A stretch of 64,000 nucleotides of DNA from JAKAGZ01 sp963772675 (GCA_963772675.1 CAVYYF010000005.1:1116001-1180000); one strand, 5' to 3'; positions 38,140 to 47,473 are shown, counted from the stretch's first letter. Notes: generated by a model from the sequence alone, not told the origin. Program-made: numbers and translations.

Positions 38140-38970
38140 TTATGCAGTTGATCTTGCAAGATGTTTTTTCATTGCGTCCAGCGCGGCAATTGTAGTATAA
38201 TATTTACCAAAATTAGCATCATCATTTTTCTGACCACCGTGGTAATCTGAACCGCCTGATTCAAGTAAATAATATTCGCTGACAATTCCTTTATAGAATT
38301 TTATTTTTTGCGGCGTATGAGATGGGTGATAAACTTCAATTCCATCAACCCCAGATTCAATTAATTCTTTTAACATATCCTCCTGCATAAATCCCGGGTG
38401 AGCGATAAATGATAAACCTCCTGCGTCGGTAATTATTTTATAAGCGCTTTCAGGAGAAAGGTGAACCTTCTTTTCGTAAGCAGGGCATCCGTTTCCTATA
38501 TATTTATTAAATGCTTCATAATAACTTGAGACCAATCCTCTTTTCACCATTGCTTGTGCTATGTGCGGTCTTCCTATAGCGGAATTTTTTGACACTGAAA
38601 TGATATCATCGAATGTCAAATGTAATCCCAGGCTTTCTAATTTTTTTACAATTCTTTCAGCACGTTTAACTCTTTCTTCACGAAAGAAACTTAAATACCT
38701 GGCAAATTCTTTATTAGTATGGTCGAAAAAATATCCAAGGATGTGAACTTCCTTACCGTTATGTTCTGAACTTATTTCAACGCCGGGAATAACTTCAATG
38801 CCTAACTCTTTGCCTAAAACAGTCGCTTCTTCAATTGCATTGGTTGAATCGTGATCTGTTATGCTGATAGCATCTAAACCTTTTTGTTTTGCTTTGTTTA
38901 CAATTTCAGATGTCGAATAAAAACCATCTGAATGAGTTGTGTGCATATGTAGATCTACTTTTCCGTCCAT
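38140..38970 (-). CDS. PHP-domain phosphoesterase (RNase AM/YciV type)
   Basis: 276 residues with PHP metal motifs: VDLHMHTTHSDGFYS near the start, ISITDHDST, EIVPGVEIS-like VIPGVEISSE, FIAHPGF, and the final GGSDYHG. Family members include RNase AM (YciV), a 5'-3' exonuclease acting on RNA, and 3',5'-nucleoside bisphosphate phosphatases; which applies is not determined. It lies 5 bases after the Crp-like gene. Confidence 0.87.
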   Translation of the reverse strand: MDGKVDLHMHTTHSDGFYSTSEIVNKAKQKGLDAISITDHDSTNAIEEATVLGKELGIEVIPGVEISSEHNGKEVHILGYFFDHTNKEFARYLSFFREERVKRAERIVKKLESLGLHLTFDDIISVSKNSAIGRPHIAQAMVKRGLVSSYYEAFNKYIGNGCPAYEKKVHLSPESAYKIITDAGGLSFIAHPGFMQEDMLKELIESGVDGIEVYHPSHTPQKIKFYKGIVSEYYLLESGGSDYHGGQKNDDANFGKYYTTIAALDAMKKHLARSTA

Positions 38971-38975
38971 TAATT

Positions 38976-39659
38976 TCAGTGGTTTAATTCTTTGAATTTT
39001 TCATAGTTTTTAATTCTTAATTTTTGTCCCTCAATTTCGATTAGTCCTTTTTTGGAAAAGGAATGGATTGTCCGTGATATTGTTTCGCGGGAAGTTCCTG
39101 CCATATTAGCAAGTTCCTGCTGCGTTGGTAACCGTTCGATTTCAATAGCTCCTTCTTTAACAATCCCATATTCGTCAACAAGTTGAATTAGTACCGATGC
39201 TACTTTCCCTTCTGCAGCTTTTAATGATAGCGATTTAATCTTTAGACTTGAAGCCCGCAACTGTTTTGTCAGGTCATTTAATACTGCAATTGAATATTCA
39301 GGTTTACTCTTAAATAAATTCATTAAATCGGTTCTTGTAATAATGTACACTTCAGAATTTTCTTCTGCTACAATATTTACAGAAGGTGGCTTTCCATCCA
39401 TTATAGCTGTATCACCCCAGAAATCTGATTCCTTTAAAATGTCCAGTGTTACTTCATTACCTTCGTTGCTCATTTTGGTGAGCCTTAATTTACCGCTAAG
39501 TACTATTATCAGTGCAGAGTCTGACTGATTCTGAAACAGTATAACTGAATCCTTATTAAAATTTTTTTTACTGCCAAGCTTTGCAATCTCAGATAAAACT
39601 TTGTCTTCGAGGGTGGCGAAAACCGGAATATTTTTCAAAAAGCCCTCATTTTCCAGCAT
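38976..39659 (-). CDS. Crp/Fnr family transcriptional regulator
   Basis: 227 residues. Cyclic-nucleotide-binding-type beta domain (about 10-130: FATLEDKVLSEIAKLG, GNEVTLDILKESDFWGDTAIM), a long helix, and a Crp-type winged HTH (about 165-225: PTQQELANMAGTSRETISRTIHSFSKKGLIEIEG). There is no N-terminal cysteine cluster, so it is not an FNR-type oxygen sensor; the ligand is not known. It begins the crp-PHP-ribH group. Confidence 0.93.
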   Translation of the reverse strand: MLENEGFLKNIPVFATLEDKVLSEIAKLGSKKNFNKDSVILFQNQSDSALIIVLSGKLRLTKMSNEGNEVTLDILKESDFWGDTAIMDGKPPSVNIVAEENSEVYIITRTDLMNLFKSKPEYSIAVLNDLTKQLRASSLKIKSLSLKAAEGKVASVLIQLVDEYGIVKEGAIEIERLPTQQELANMAGTSRETISRTIHSFSKKGLIEIEGQKLRIKNYEKFKELNH

Positions 39660-39693
39660 AAAATATGCCTTTTAAGAAATTAACATAAAAAGT

Positions 39694-39722
39694 AATATAG
39701 TTTTGAGACCCTTGAAAGTCAA
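39694..39722 (-). promoter_or_regulatory. Promoter of the Crp-like gene
   Basis: Read leftward: TTGACT (39722-39717), 17 bases, then TATATT (39699-39694). The -10 box matches those of tetR, arsR and the STAS gene at 50268. The start codon is about 35 bases downstream of the -10 box. Confidence 0.6.
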
Positions 39723-39742
39723 ATAAAACAGCTTGCGGGTTG

Positions 39743-39832
39743 GAAGGAGGAGTAAAAACTGACTTCCTTCAAAAGTCCAAAATTGTAAGGACTAAATTTT
39801 CATCAAGGTAAAAATATAAATAAATTTACCTT
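39743..39832 (+). other. Three successive hairpins ahead of the GT-C-like gene
   Basis: In the 215-bp gap between the divergent Crp-like and membrane-protein genes lie three inverted repeats. The first pairs 39743-39750 with 39763-39770 (8 bp with one G-T pair). The second pairs AGTCC 39774-39778 with GGACT 39789-39793. The third pairs AAGGTAAA 39805-39812 with TTTACCTT 39825-39832, exact, 12-base centre. None has a T-run, so they are not clear terminators; a structured leader or protein site is possible. Confidence 0.35.
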
Positions 39833-39874
39833 TACCGATTAAATATTTAGAATTGCTGACCTATCAACAACTGA

Positions 39875-41377
39875 ATGAAGAAGTACTTGGTCATAAATAA
39901 GAATCACCTAATTGCCGCAATTATTTCTATTCTGCCAATTATTTTTGCTTACTTGCTATTTCCTGGCTTTATGGGAGATGATGCTTTTATCCACCTTGGA
40001 TTTATTAAAGGTTTAATCAGTACAGGTAAGTTTTCGTACGCTGGTAACATTACATATGGCACTACATCACCAATGTGGGTTATTCTGGGTTTTACATTTT
40101 CTAAAGTATTTTCAAATCCGGAAATTTCTATAAGAATCCTTTGTGCAATTTTTACCTTTTTAACCGTTTATATTTTTTGTTTAACTTTATTTGATGAAAA
40201 CATAAATAAGGAAATTACTTTTGCGGCTTTGTTGTCGTTGATTCTCAATCCATTCCTTTTAAAATGGGCTACAAGTGGAATGGAAGCTACTGCAGCAGCA
40301 AGTGCTCTACTTGTTGTTTACAAGTTGAATAAAAAGGAATTATCAAAATCATCATCTTTATTAATCGGGACTCTTTTCGGACTTTCAATATTATTACGTC
40401 CTGAGTTTGCAGCCTTTTTTGTTTTGATTTTAGTTTTTAATTATTTCTTTTCTCCTACCTCAAGAAAACGACTATTTTATATTGTCCTTCCGTGCCTCAT
40501 AATTATTTTTTCGTGGTTATATTATGCATATAACCAGTTCGGAACCATAATTCCAAATACTTATGTTGCGAAAGCCGGAGGAGGTATAATTAAATTTGAA
40601 TATCAGACTTTTGTGAGGGATTTAAGGGTATTAATTGCCGGCAATCTCCCTGAATTTTTTTTATTGGGAATTTTAATCATTTATGTTTCAATACTCTTAA
40701 AAAGGAATAGAAATTCTAAATTTATCCTAAAAAAGTATTTCAATTTTATTAAATCAAATAAAATTTTACTTATTCCGGTTTGGTCTATTGGCTTTTATGG
40801 ATTTTATATCATGAAAGATGTAACTATAATTTCAAGATATTCCTTAATGCTGGTTCCACTTATAATTCTTTTCGGAGCTGTTGCATTTAACTTTTTCTCC
40901 AGGAATTTTTCAGCTAAGGCAATAAGACTGATTTTATCACTTTATATGATTTCTATTTTTATCGCTTATGGTTATATAACTTTTAAGATTGTAATGCCTT
41001 CAAATAATAATTTTGCAACGGGGTTTCAACAGACCTATCGGGAAATTGCAACAATAATCAGGAATAATTCGGAAAGAAGAAATGTATCGGTTGCGACTTC
41101 TGATGTTGGCATAATAGGGTGTTACTCAGGTGCACGAATCGATGATTTTGGCGGGTTGGTTGATCATTCAAGATTTAACTATGATTCAAATAAAGAGTAT
41201 GTGTCCAGCAAGAGACCGGATTTTATCATATTAAGGGAGGAATCAAACATAAATGATATTCTTCCTGAGAATGCGGGGTACAAGATTCTTTACCAGAAAA
41301 AAATCCCTGGTTTTGCTATTAATGACCCGACTCCAAGGATAGTTTCTCTTTATAAAATAGCATATAACAAAAATTGA
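39875..41377 (+). CDS. Multi-spanning membrane protein, GT-C glycosyltransferase-like
   Basis: 500 residues with about ten membrane helices. After the first helix an acidic loop reads GFMGDDAFIHLGFIKGL and YGTTSPMWVILGF, the position and type of the catalytic acidic loop in GT-C enzymes that use polyprenol-linked sugars (GT39/ArnT-like). WATSGMEATAAASALL and GLSILLRPEFAAFF follow. The last ~120 residues are extracytoplasmic. Family assignment rests on layout and these loops; the donor and acceptor are unknown. Confidence 0.65.
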   Translation: MKKYLVINKNHLIAAIISILPIIFAYLLFPGFMGDDAFIHLGFIKGLISTGKFSYAGNITYGTTSPMWVILGFTFSKVFSNPEISIRILCAIFTFLTVYIFCLTLFDENINKEITFAALLSLILNPFLLKWATSGMEATAAASALLVVYKLNKKELSKSSSLLIGTLFGLSILLRPEFAAFFVLILVFNYFFSPTSRKRLFYIVLPCLIIIFSWLYYAYNQFGTIIPNTYVAKAGGGIIKFEYQTFVRDLRVLIAGNLPEFFLLGILIIYVSILLKRNRNSKFILKKYFNFIKSNKILLIPVWSIGFYGFYIMKDVTIISRYSLMLVPLIILFGAVAFNFFSRNFSAKAIRLILSLYMISIFIAYGYITFKIVMPSNNNFATGFQQTYREIATIIRNNSERRNVSVATSDVGIIGCYSGARIDDFGGLVDHSRFNYDSNKEYVSSKRPDFIILREESNINDILPENAGYKILYQKKIPGFAINDPTPRIVSLYKIAYNKN

Positions 41378-41450
41378 AGTCCGAAATTTGAAATAATAGT
41401 GATATTTAGCTCCTAATTCAGATTAAACTAGCAGAAAACTTGATTTGTTA

Positions 41451-41505
41451 AGCAATGTAATACAGGTAAATCAGGCCGTTTTTAGCATCATTACATTGCT
41501 TTTTT
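41451..41505 (+). terminator. Terminator-like hairpin with a long loop
   Basis: An exact 11-bp inverted repeat (41451-41461 with 41490-41500) is followed directly by a run of T (to 41505); an extra A-T pair extends it. The loop of 28 bases is longer than usual for a simple terminator. It lies between the membrane-protein gene and the foldase gene. Confidence 0.6.
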
Positions 41506-41567
41506 AGACCCTTGTGGCTATTTTTAATGTCTTAAAAATTTTATCAAATTCTGGAGTAGAATAAATT

Positions 41568-43655
41568 ATGGCAATGATGGCTAAGATGCGCAGTTTAGCG
41601 CCTGCCTTCATTATTTCTGTAGGTGTATTATTCGTTCTCTTTATGGTGATTTCGGATTCCAGTGTTATGGAAGCACTGGGAGGCGGTAGAACAAACAACG
41701 TAGGTTCTATCAACGGTGAAGACATCAGCTATCAGGATTTTTCTAAAATTCTTGATCAGCAGAGAGAGAGTCAGAAAAATCAAACCGGCAAAGATATTGA
41801 CGAAGATAATATGGGGCAGTTTCGTGATCAGGTATGGGATGCAATTGTTACTCAAAAGCTTCTTGGACAGCAGATCAAAAAATATGGCATTACTGTTTCT
41901 GATCAGGAAATAAGAGATATTATTTTAAGTGATAACCCACCTGATTTCTTAAAGAGAAATTTTATTGATTCAACAGGTAAGTTTAATGAACAGGCCTATA
42001 AGCAGGCAATATATGATCCTCAGAATAGTGCAGTGTTAATACAGGCCGAAGATGTTGTAAGACAGCAGAGACTAACTCAAAAACTCCAGAGCATGCTGCA
42101 AGCGGCTGTTACTGTAAGTGAAGCTGAAATTAGAAGAAGATTTATAGACAACAATACTCAAATCAATTCTAAATATGCATTGATTAGTTATTCTAACTTT
42201 CCTGATTCGTCAATTTCCGTTTCTGAAAGTGAAATGAAAAATTATTATGATGAAAATCAGGATAAGTACAAGGTTGAAGCTCAACGGAAATTAAAATATG
42301 TCATTTTTCAAACAACTCCTTCTGCTGATGACTCTGAAGGAGTAAGATTGAATTTAGAAAATGTTGTAAGCAGCTTTAAAAAGGATACGGCAAGTTTTAA
42401 ATCTTATGTTGGAATTTATTCTTCAGAACCATATTCAAAAGATACAGTTGAAATTGTACAACTTCCGCCGGACGCGCAGGATTCAATTATTAATGCAAAG
42501 CCTGGACAACTTGTTGGCCCGGTTGCCGGAAATTCAGGTTATACATTATATCACCTTGTAGCAAAGTTGTCTTCTAAAAACACTTTTATTAAAGCATCTC
42601 ATATTCTGATTAACAAAGGTAATGATGAGGCAAATTATAAAGAGGCTATGAATATCTATCATGCATTAATCAATGGTGCAGATTTTGCCAAGTTGGCAAA
42701 ACAAAATTCTGCAGACGTTGGAAGTGCTGTGAAGGGCGGGGACCTCGGTTGGTTTGGAAAGGGGCGGATGGTTCCTGAATTTGAAAAAGCTTGTTTTTCA
42801 GGAAAGGTTGGTGTTGTTCAAAAACCAATTAAAACTAAATACGGTTATCATATAATAAAAGTAACTGGAAAAATAGATAAGAAATTTGTAGTTGAAAAAA
42901 TTGTCTCGCCTGTTAAAACCAGCGCTGCAACAAAAGATGCAAGAAAAGGAAATGCCAGCGATTATTCTTACCTGGCAAAGAAAAATGATTTTACCAAAGA
43001 AGCTGAATTGGTGCATTATAATATTCGTGAAACAGCCCCGTTTACAAAGAATTCAAACTTTATTCCAGGGATCGGGCTGAATAAAAGATTAATGGATTTT
43101 GCCTTCGATAATGATCTTGGAGATGTTAGTGATGCTTTTTCAGTTCAGAACGGTTACGTAGTGGCTAAGATTTCTGCTGTTATGAAAGAAAGGGTTAAGA
43201 CTTTTGATGAAGTTAAGAAACAGATAAAAACTATCCTTGCTAAAAAAGGAAAAGAAGAAAAAGCCGAGGCTCTGGCAGAAAAGATCAAAAGCCAGATTGC
43301 AAATGATCTGGATAAAGCAAGTTCTGTTGATCCAAACGTAAAAGTAGAGACTACGGGAGAGTTTACGCCGTCTGATAATATACCGGGTGTAGGTAAAGAT
43401 TATGCCTTTATTGATAAATGTATGGATGCAGACCTTAATAAAGTTACTAGTCCGGTAAAGGGCCTTAGAGGTTATTACCTGATTGATGTAACCTCACGTA
43501 CCCCGTTCGATACATCAAAATATCAGATACAGAGAAACAATTTAAGGGATAAGATCTATCAGGAAAAACGAGCAAGTTTCTTCCAGGAGTGGCTTGCCAA
43601 CCTGAGGAAAAATGCAGATATAGTTGATAATCGTTATCTCTTTTATGGTGGATAG
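41568..43655 (+). CDS. SurA/PpiD-like peptidyl-prolyl isomerase
   Basis: 695 residues, with one N-terminal membrane anchor (about 12-30) and the rest extracytoplasmic. A SurA_N_3-like chaperone region covers about 40-200. A parvulin (PpiC) domain at about 335-440 reads IKASHILINKG, ADFAKLAKQNSADVGSAVKGGDLGWF, MVPEFEKACFSGKVG and TKYGYHIIKVTGK, and a second weaker parvulin-like repeat follows further on. It assists folding of exported proteins. A strong terminator follows the stop. Confidence 0.92.
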   Translation: MAMMAKMRSLAPAFIISVGVLFVLFMVISDSSVMEALGGGRTNNVGSINGEDISYQDFSKILDQQRESQKNQTGKDIDEDNMGQFRDQVWDAIVTQKLLGQQIKKYGITVSDQEIRDIILSDNPPDFLKRNFIDSTGKFNEQAYKQAIYDPQNSAVLIQAEDVVRQQRLTQKLQSMLQAAVTVSEAEIRRRFIDNNTQINSKYALISYSNFPDSSISVSESEMKNYYDENQDKYKVEAQRKLKYVIFQTTPSADDSEGVRLNLENVVSSFKKDTASFKSYVGIYSSEPYSKDTVEIVQLPPDAQDSIINAKPGQLVGPVAGNSGYTLYHLVAKLSSKNTFIKASHILINKGNDEANYKEAMNIYHALINGADFAKLAKQNSADVGSAVKGGDLGWFGKGRMVPEFEKACFSGKVGVVQKPIKTKYGYHIIKVTGKIDKKFVVEKIVSPVKTSAATKDARKGNASDYSYLAKKNDFTKEAELVHYNIRETAPFTKNSNFIPGIGLNKRLMDFAFDNDLGDVSDAFSVQNGYVVAKISAVMKERVKTFDEVKKQIKTILAKKGKEEKAEALAEKIKSQIANDLDKASSVDPNVKVETTGEFTPSDNIPGVGKDYAFIDKCMDADLNKVTSPVKGLRGYYLIDVTSRTPFDTSKYQIQRNNLRDKIYQEKRASFFQEWLANLRKNADIVDNRYLFYGG

Positions 43656-43674
43656 ATTTTAACGATAAGATTTT

Positions 43675-43709
43675 AAAACCCCATTTTCTAAATGGGGTTT
43701 TAATTTTTA
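43675..43709 (+). terminator. Rho-independent terminator after the foldase gene
   Basis: A perfect 12-bp stem (AAAACCCCATTT, 43675-43686, with AAATGGGGTTTT, 43690-43701), loop of three bases, then TAATTTTT. T's before and A's within the stem make it usable in both directions. About 235 bases without a gene separate it from aroK; in them I see only AT-rich sequence with no strong promoter or other feature. Confidence 0.9.
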
Positions 43710-43936
43710 AATTATTTTCATGTTCCGATTAGATTGATTTCAGGAGATTGAGTTAGATCATTCCTTAATAGCATAAGGCTTATTCAAAAATATATCCGTA
43801 CCCGGCACTTTTATCATTTCAGATGTGGACCATTCTTTTTAATTTTACCCTATCAATTTTGAATTGAAATAATGATTATCTATTTATAGCGATTTGTTTT
43901 TAGCTAATAAACTATTAATTTGTTAGATAATAAATC

Positions 43937-44479
43937 ATGAAAACCAAAATTATTTTCCTCGCCGGGTTTATGGCTTCAGGAAAGAGTACTATAGGCCCTA
44001 TACTTGCGAATACACTGGGATGGAATTTTTTTGATCTTGATAGAGTGATTGAATTAAAACAGGATAAAAAAATAGTGGATATATTCGCCGAGAAAGGAGA
44101 GGCGGGATTCAGAAAATTGGAGAGGGAGGTTCTTCAGAAAATTGTAAAAGAAGAAAACCTAATTATTGCACTCGGGGGCGGTACAATAGCGGATCAAAAA
44201 AATATAAATTTCATAAAGAAGAAAGGGAAGATAATTTTTCTTGAAGCATCACCAGAGTCCTTTTATAAAAGGCTTAAATTTAAGTCTGACAGGCCTATGC
44301 TAAAGGGGAAAGATGAAAATTTGCTTTCACAGGATGAATTAAAGAATAGGATAGTTGAAATTCTGAATTATAGAAAAAAGTATTACGATCAGGCCGATGT
44401 TTCACTGCAAACAGATGGCATGACAATCGGTAAAACAGTAGATGCTATTTCCAAAATTATTTTGAAAGATTTCCAATAA
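43937..44479 (+). CDS. aroK: Shikimate kinase
   Basis: 180 residues, the normal length. The P-loop GFMASGKST lies at residues 10-18, followed by FFDLDRVIEL (shikimate-binding Asp), EAGFRKLEREVL (Arg), ALGGGTIADQKN and the LID region DRPMLKG. It phosphorylates shikimate in the aromatic amino acid pathway. aroB starts 6 bases after the stop, so two steps of the pathway are coupled. Confidence 0.96.
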   Translation: MKTKIIFLAGFMASGKSTIGPILANTLGWNFFDLDRVIELKQDKKIVDIFAEKGEAGFRKLEREVLQKIVKEENLIIALGGGTIADQKNINFIKKKGKIIFLEASPESFYKRLKFKSDRPMLKGKDENLLSQDELKNRIVEILNYRKKYYDQADVSLQTDGMTIGKTVDAISKIILKDFQ

Positions 44480-44485
44480 ACTTAG

Positions 44486-45589
44486 ATGCAAAAGATAAAA
44501 AGAATAACCGTTAATACCGAAGGAAGATCTTACCCGGTTATTATTGGCTCCAATTCTTTGCCACTGTTAAAAAAAGAAATAGAAAAACAAAAACTTTACA
44601 AGAACGTTTTTGTAATATTAGACGAAAGTGTTAAGAAATATTTTGTCTCTAAAATCCAAAACAATCTTAAATCATTTCCCACAAAAAAAGATATTTTCGT
44701 TTTAAAAAGGGGGGAATCGTCTAAATCTCATAGAGACCTAAAAAAGATTTATGAAGCACTTATAGCGAAAAAATACGGAAGAGATACTTTAATATTGGCT
44801 ATAGGAGGTGGAGTTACAGGAGATCTGGCAGGATATGCGGCATCCACATATATGAGAGGAGTTCAGCTTATTCATGTTCCTACCACGCTTTTGGCTGATG
44901 TTGACAGCTCAATAGGGGGGAAAACCGGTATTAATTTTGGCAATAAAAAAAATATGATCGGTACTTTCTATCAGCCGCAGACTGTACTGATAGATATTGA
45001 TTTTCTCCATACGCTTTCCGAAGGTGAATTTAATTCCGGCCTGGGTGAAGTTATTAAATATGCTTTTATAACTACGAAAGATTTCTATGAATTCATATTT
45101 GAAAATTTAAATAAAATACTTTTAAAAAATAAGCCAGTACTTGAAGAGATCATTTATGAATCTGTTTTATTCAAGTCGTCAGTAGTTGCAAAGGATGAAA
45201 AAGAATCAGGGTTGAGGAAGATATTAAATTTCGGTCATACATTTGCTCATGCTTACGAGAGTGAATTAAATTTCAGAATTAAGCACGGAGAAGCTGTTGT
45301 TGCCGGTATTATCTCAGCGTTATACTTGTCCAACCTTAAGAAATATTTGCCGGAGAAAGAGTTAAATCAATTTTTGGCAAATCTTAGTTCAATTAAACTA
45401 CCGGCCAGTTTAAAAAGCCTAGATGCTAAAAATGTGTTAAATTTTATGAATAATGATAAGAAAAACAGGGGGGGGAAAATTAATTTTATTCTGCTTAAAA
45501 ATATTGGTGAAATAGTCTCTGATGTGGAAGCTGACAAGAACGAAGTTATTCAGTCCATACTATTGACGAAGAAATTTCTGAATAATTAA
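44486..45589 (+). CDS. aroB: 3-dehydroquinate synthase
   Basis: 367 residues. NAD-dependent cyclisation of DAHP to dehydroquinate. Recognisable are LAIGGGVTGDLAGYAASTYMRGVQLIHVPTTLLADVDSSIGGKTGIN (of which GGGVTGDLAGYAA binds NAD and DSSIGGKTGIN binds substrate), GLGEVIKYAF, and metal-binding His in LNFGHTFAHAYE and KHGEAV. The GHL10 gene begins just after it. Confidence 0.97.
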   Translation: MQKIKRITVNTEGRSYPVIIGSNSLPLLKKEIEKQKLYKNVFVILDESVKKYFVSKIQNNLKSFPTKKDIFVLKRGESSKSHRDLKKIYEALIAKKYGRDTLILAIGGGVTGDLAGYAASTYMRGVQLIHVPTTLLADVDSSIGGKTGINFGNKKNMIGTFYQPQTVLIDIDFLHTLSEGEFNSGLGEVIKYAFITTKDFYEFIFENLNKILLKNKPVLEEIIYESVLFKSSVVAKDEKESGLRKILNFGHTFAHAYESELNFRIKHGEAVVAGIISALYLSNLKKYLPEKELNQFLANLSSIKLPASLKSLDAKNVLNFMNNDKKNRGGKINFILLKNIGEIVSDVEADKNEVIQSILLTKKFLNN

Positions 45590-45615
45590 CTATGTGCCTA
45601 AAACTTTTCGATTTA

Positions 45616-47112
45616 ATGAAAAAAATATTACTCTTATTTATTTTTATTCCGGCATTTCTTTTTGGCCAACCCAAAGAGGAAGTTCGTGCTGTATGGTTAA
45701 CTACAGCATTCGGGCTAGACTGGCCAAAATCCCACGACAAAGAAATGCAGAAAGAAGAGATTATCAATATACTTGATAAACTTAAAGGAGCTAATTTTAA
45801 TACTATAATGCTCCAGGTAAGGGCAAGAGGTGATCTCATTTATCCTTCAAAAATTGAACCCTGGGCAAAATCTCTAACCGGTGAATTAGGTGAGAATCCC
45901 GGTTATGATCCTCTGAAATTTATTATTACAGAAGTTCACAAGAGAGGAATGGAAATTCAGGCCTGGTGGAATGTATATAAAGTTTATGGAAAAGGTATAC
46001 CTTCAGAATCTTCGCCTGAACACGTAGTATTAAAATATCCTGATTTTTGCCGGGAATATCGTGATGAGTGGTGGATGGATCCCGGAATTCCCAGAGTCAG
46101 GGAATATTTGTTGAATGTGGTTATGGAAATGGTCAGGAATTATAATATTGATGGCATTCATCTTGATTATATCAGATATCCTAATAAAAATTTTAATGAT
46201 GATAAAACGTACAGGATGTTTGGAAATAATGAAAATAAGTTTGACTGGAGAAGAGAAAATATTACGAAATTTGTTGAATCGTTGTATGACTCCATACAGT
46301 CCGTAAAACCTTATGTAAAATTGGGATGTGCACCCGTTGGTATTTATAAAAACACTGCTCAGATTAGAGGGTGGGAAGCATACTATGATACATTTCAGGA
46401 TCCGGTTAAGTGGATCAAGGATAAAAAAATGGACTATATTTCTCCTCAGACCTATTGGAAAATCGACTCATCGCCTCACTACAATCTTGTTACAAAGGAT
46501 TGGGAAGCACTCATTGATAAAAGACATATCTATCCCGGCATAGCTGTTTTTCAACTTAACAACAAAAATGAGAACTGGAGAGAGGAAGAGATATTAGCCC
46601 AAATAGATACCTTGAGAAATCAGGATATTAAAGGCGAAGTATTTTTCAGAACTGAAGATCTGATTAATGATGAAAAAAATATTTTAACATTGATCAAACA
46701 AAGTAAATTTAGATATCCTGCAAATATTCCCGCAATGCCGTGGAAAAATAACAACAAACCCTTACCGCCGACCGGTTTGACATCGTTAAAGTACTCAAAT
46801 AAAGAAGTCGGGTTATACTGGAAAAATCCCTCAAAATCGATTGATGGAGATACTGCGAGTTATATTAATATCTATGCCAGCAATAGATATCCGGTTGATA
46901 CCTCTGACCCTAAAAATATTTTAGAACTTAGAGTTCCGGCTTATCGAAGTAATGTCACTTTGAATTTGCGCTCATTTCCTGCTGAGCAGTATTATCTTGT
47001 AGTTACTGCTCTCAACAGAGGCAACAATGAAAGCATTCCTTCAAATATTACTACGTTTACAATAGATCCAATTAGTACTCCTATTGCAGTGGCAAAAGGT
47101 CAAAGCAAGTAA
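45616..47112 (+). CDS. Exported GHL10-family glycosidase-like protein
   Basis: About 498 residues, signal peptide MKKILLLFIFIPAFLFGQ. The TIM-barrel GHL10 (DUF187) domain opens with EVRAVWLTTAFGLDWP, continues with NTIMLQVRARGDLIYPS, GMEIQAWWNVYK and GIHLDYIRYP, and ends near 400; a fibronectin-like C-terminal part (KEVGLYWKNP onwards) follows. GHL10 proteins are predicted hydrolases; some act on peptidoglycan-like substrates. I prefer the ATG at 45616 over 45592, because it starts the signal peptide. Confidence 0.87.
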   Translation: MKKILLLFIFIPAFLFGQPKEEVRAVWLTTAFGLDWPKSHDKEMQKEEIINILDKLKGANFNTIMLQVRARGDLIYPSKIEPWAKSLTGELGENPGYDPLKFIITEVHKRGMEIQAWWNVYKVYGKGIPSESSPEHVVLKYPDFCREYRDEWWMDPGIPRVREYLLNVVMEMVRNYNIDGIHLDYIRYPNKNFNDDKTYRMFGNNENKFDWRRENITKFVESLYDSIQSVKPYVKLGCAPVGIYKNTAQIRGWEAYYDTFQDPVKWIKDKKMDYISPQTYWKIDSSPHYNLVTKDWEALIDKRHIYPGIAVFQLNNKNENWREEEILAQIDTLRNQDIKGEVFFRTEDLINDEKNILTLIKQSKFRYPANIPAMPWKNNNKPLPPTGLTSLKYSNKEVGLYWKNPSKSIDGDTASYINIYASNRYPVDTSDPKNILELRVPAYRSNVTLNLRSFPAEQYYLVVTALNRGNNESIPSNITTFTIDPISTPIAVAKGQSK

Positions 47113-47128
47113 TTATTTAGTCTTTTGA

Positions 47129-47216
47129 GAGGTAAAACTGTCGGATTTTGAGGGCTAAAAACCCGACAGTCTGTGTGTGCCAAATGTGAGGAATGTTGTG
47201 CTTAAAACTATTTTCA
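47129..47216. repeat. Direct repeat, copy A (hairpin plus start-codon context)
   Basis: About 88 bp almost repeated at 47381-47473, 252 bp further on. It contains a hairpin (47137-47144 with 47163-47170, CTGTCGG arms) followed by a GTGTGTGCC stretch, a GAGG at 47188-47191 and, 6 bases later, GTG-CTT-AAA-ACT-ATT-TTC, which reads as a short frame of 15 codons ending at 47245. It lies just after the GHL10 stop. The 528 bp from 47113 to 47640 hold no other gene; outside the two copies I see only AT-rich sequence. Confidence 0.75.
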
Positions 47217-47380
47217 GTTTATACAATTCAATTAGTGTGCCGTAGCAGCAAGTATGTTTTAATGTAATTTTCGAATAAAAAGTAATCTATTATTGAGATA
47301 TCCGGTAACAATTACATTATCTGATGCAATATTACCAGTAAAAAAAGCTATTTATTAACGTTTTTATTAAATTTTTTAGG

Positions 47381-47473
47381 GAGGTAAAACTGTCGGATTT
47401 TGAGGGCTAAAAAACCCGACAGTTTTGGTGTGTGCCAATTTGTGTGAGGGTGTTATGCTTAAAACTATTTTCA
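47381..47473. repeat. Direct repeat, copy B (hairpin plus start-codon context)
   Basis: 93 bp matching copy A from GAGGTAAAACTGTCGG through CTTAAAACTATTTTCA, with a few small insertions. Here the hairpin has an 11-bp stem (47386-47396 with 47416-47426) ending in TTTT, so it may also stop transcription. GAGGG at 47446-47450 precedes an ATG at 47455 and a frame of seven codons (MLKTIFK). Both copies keep the SD and the first codons, as if they were upstream ends of duplicated genes. Confidence 0.75.

Noticed and set aside
43893..43922. TTTG-N18-TTAATTTG resembling the Bacteroidetes -33/-7 promoter ahead of aroK
   Set aside because: The spacing or the -7 box is off by one in every alignment, and other promoters here follow the TTGACA/TATATT pattern.
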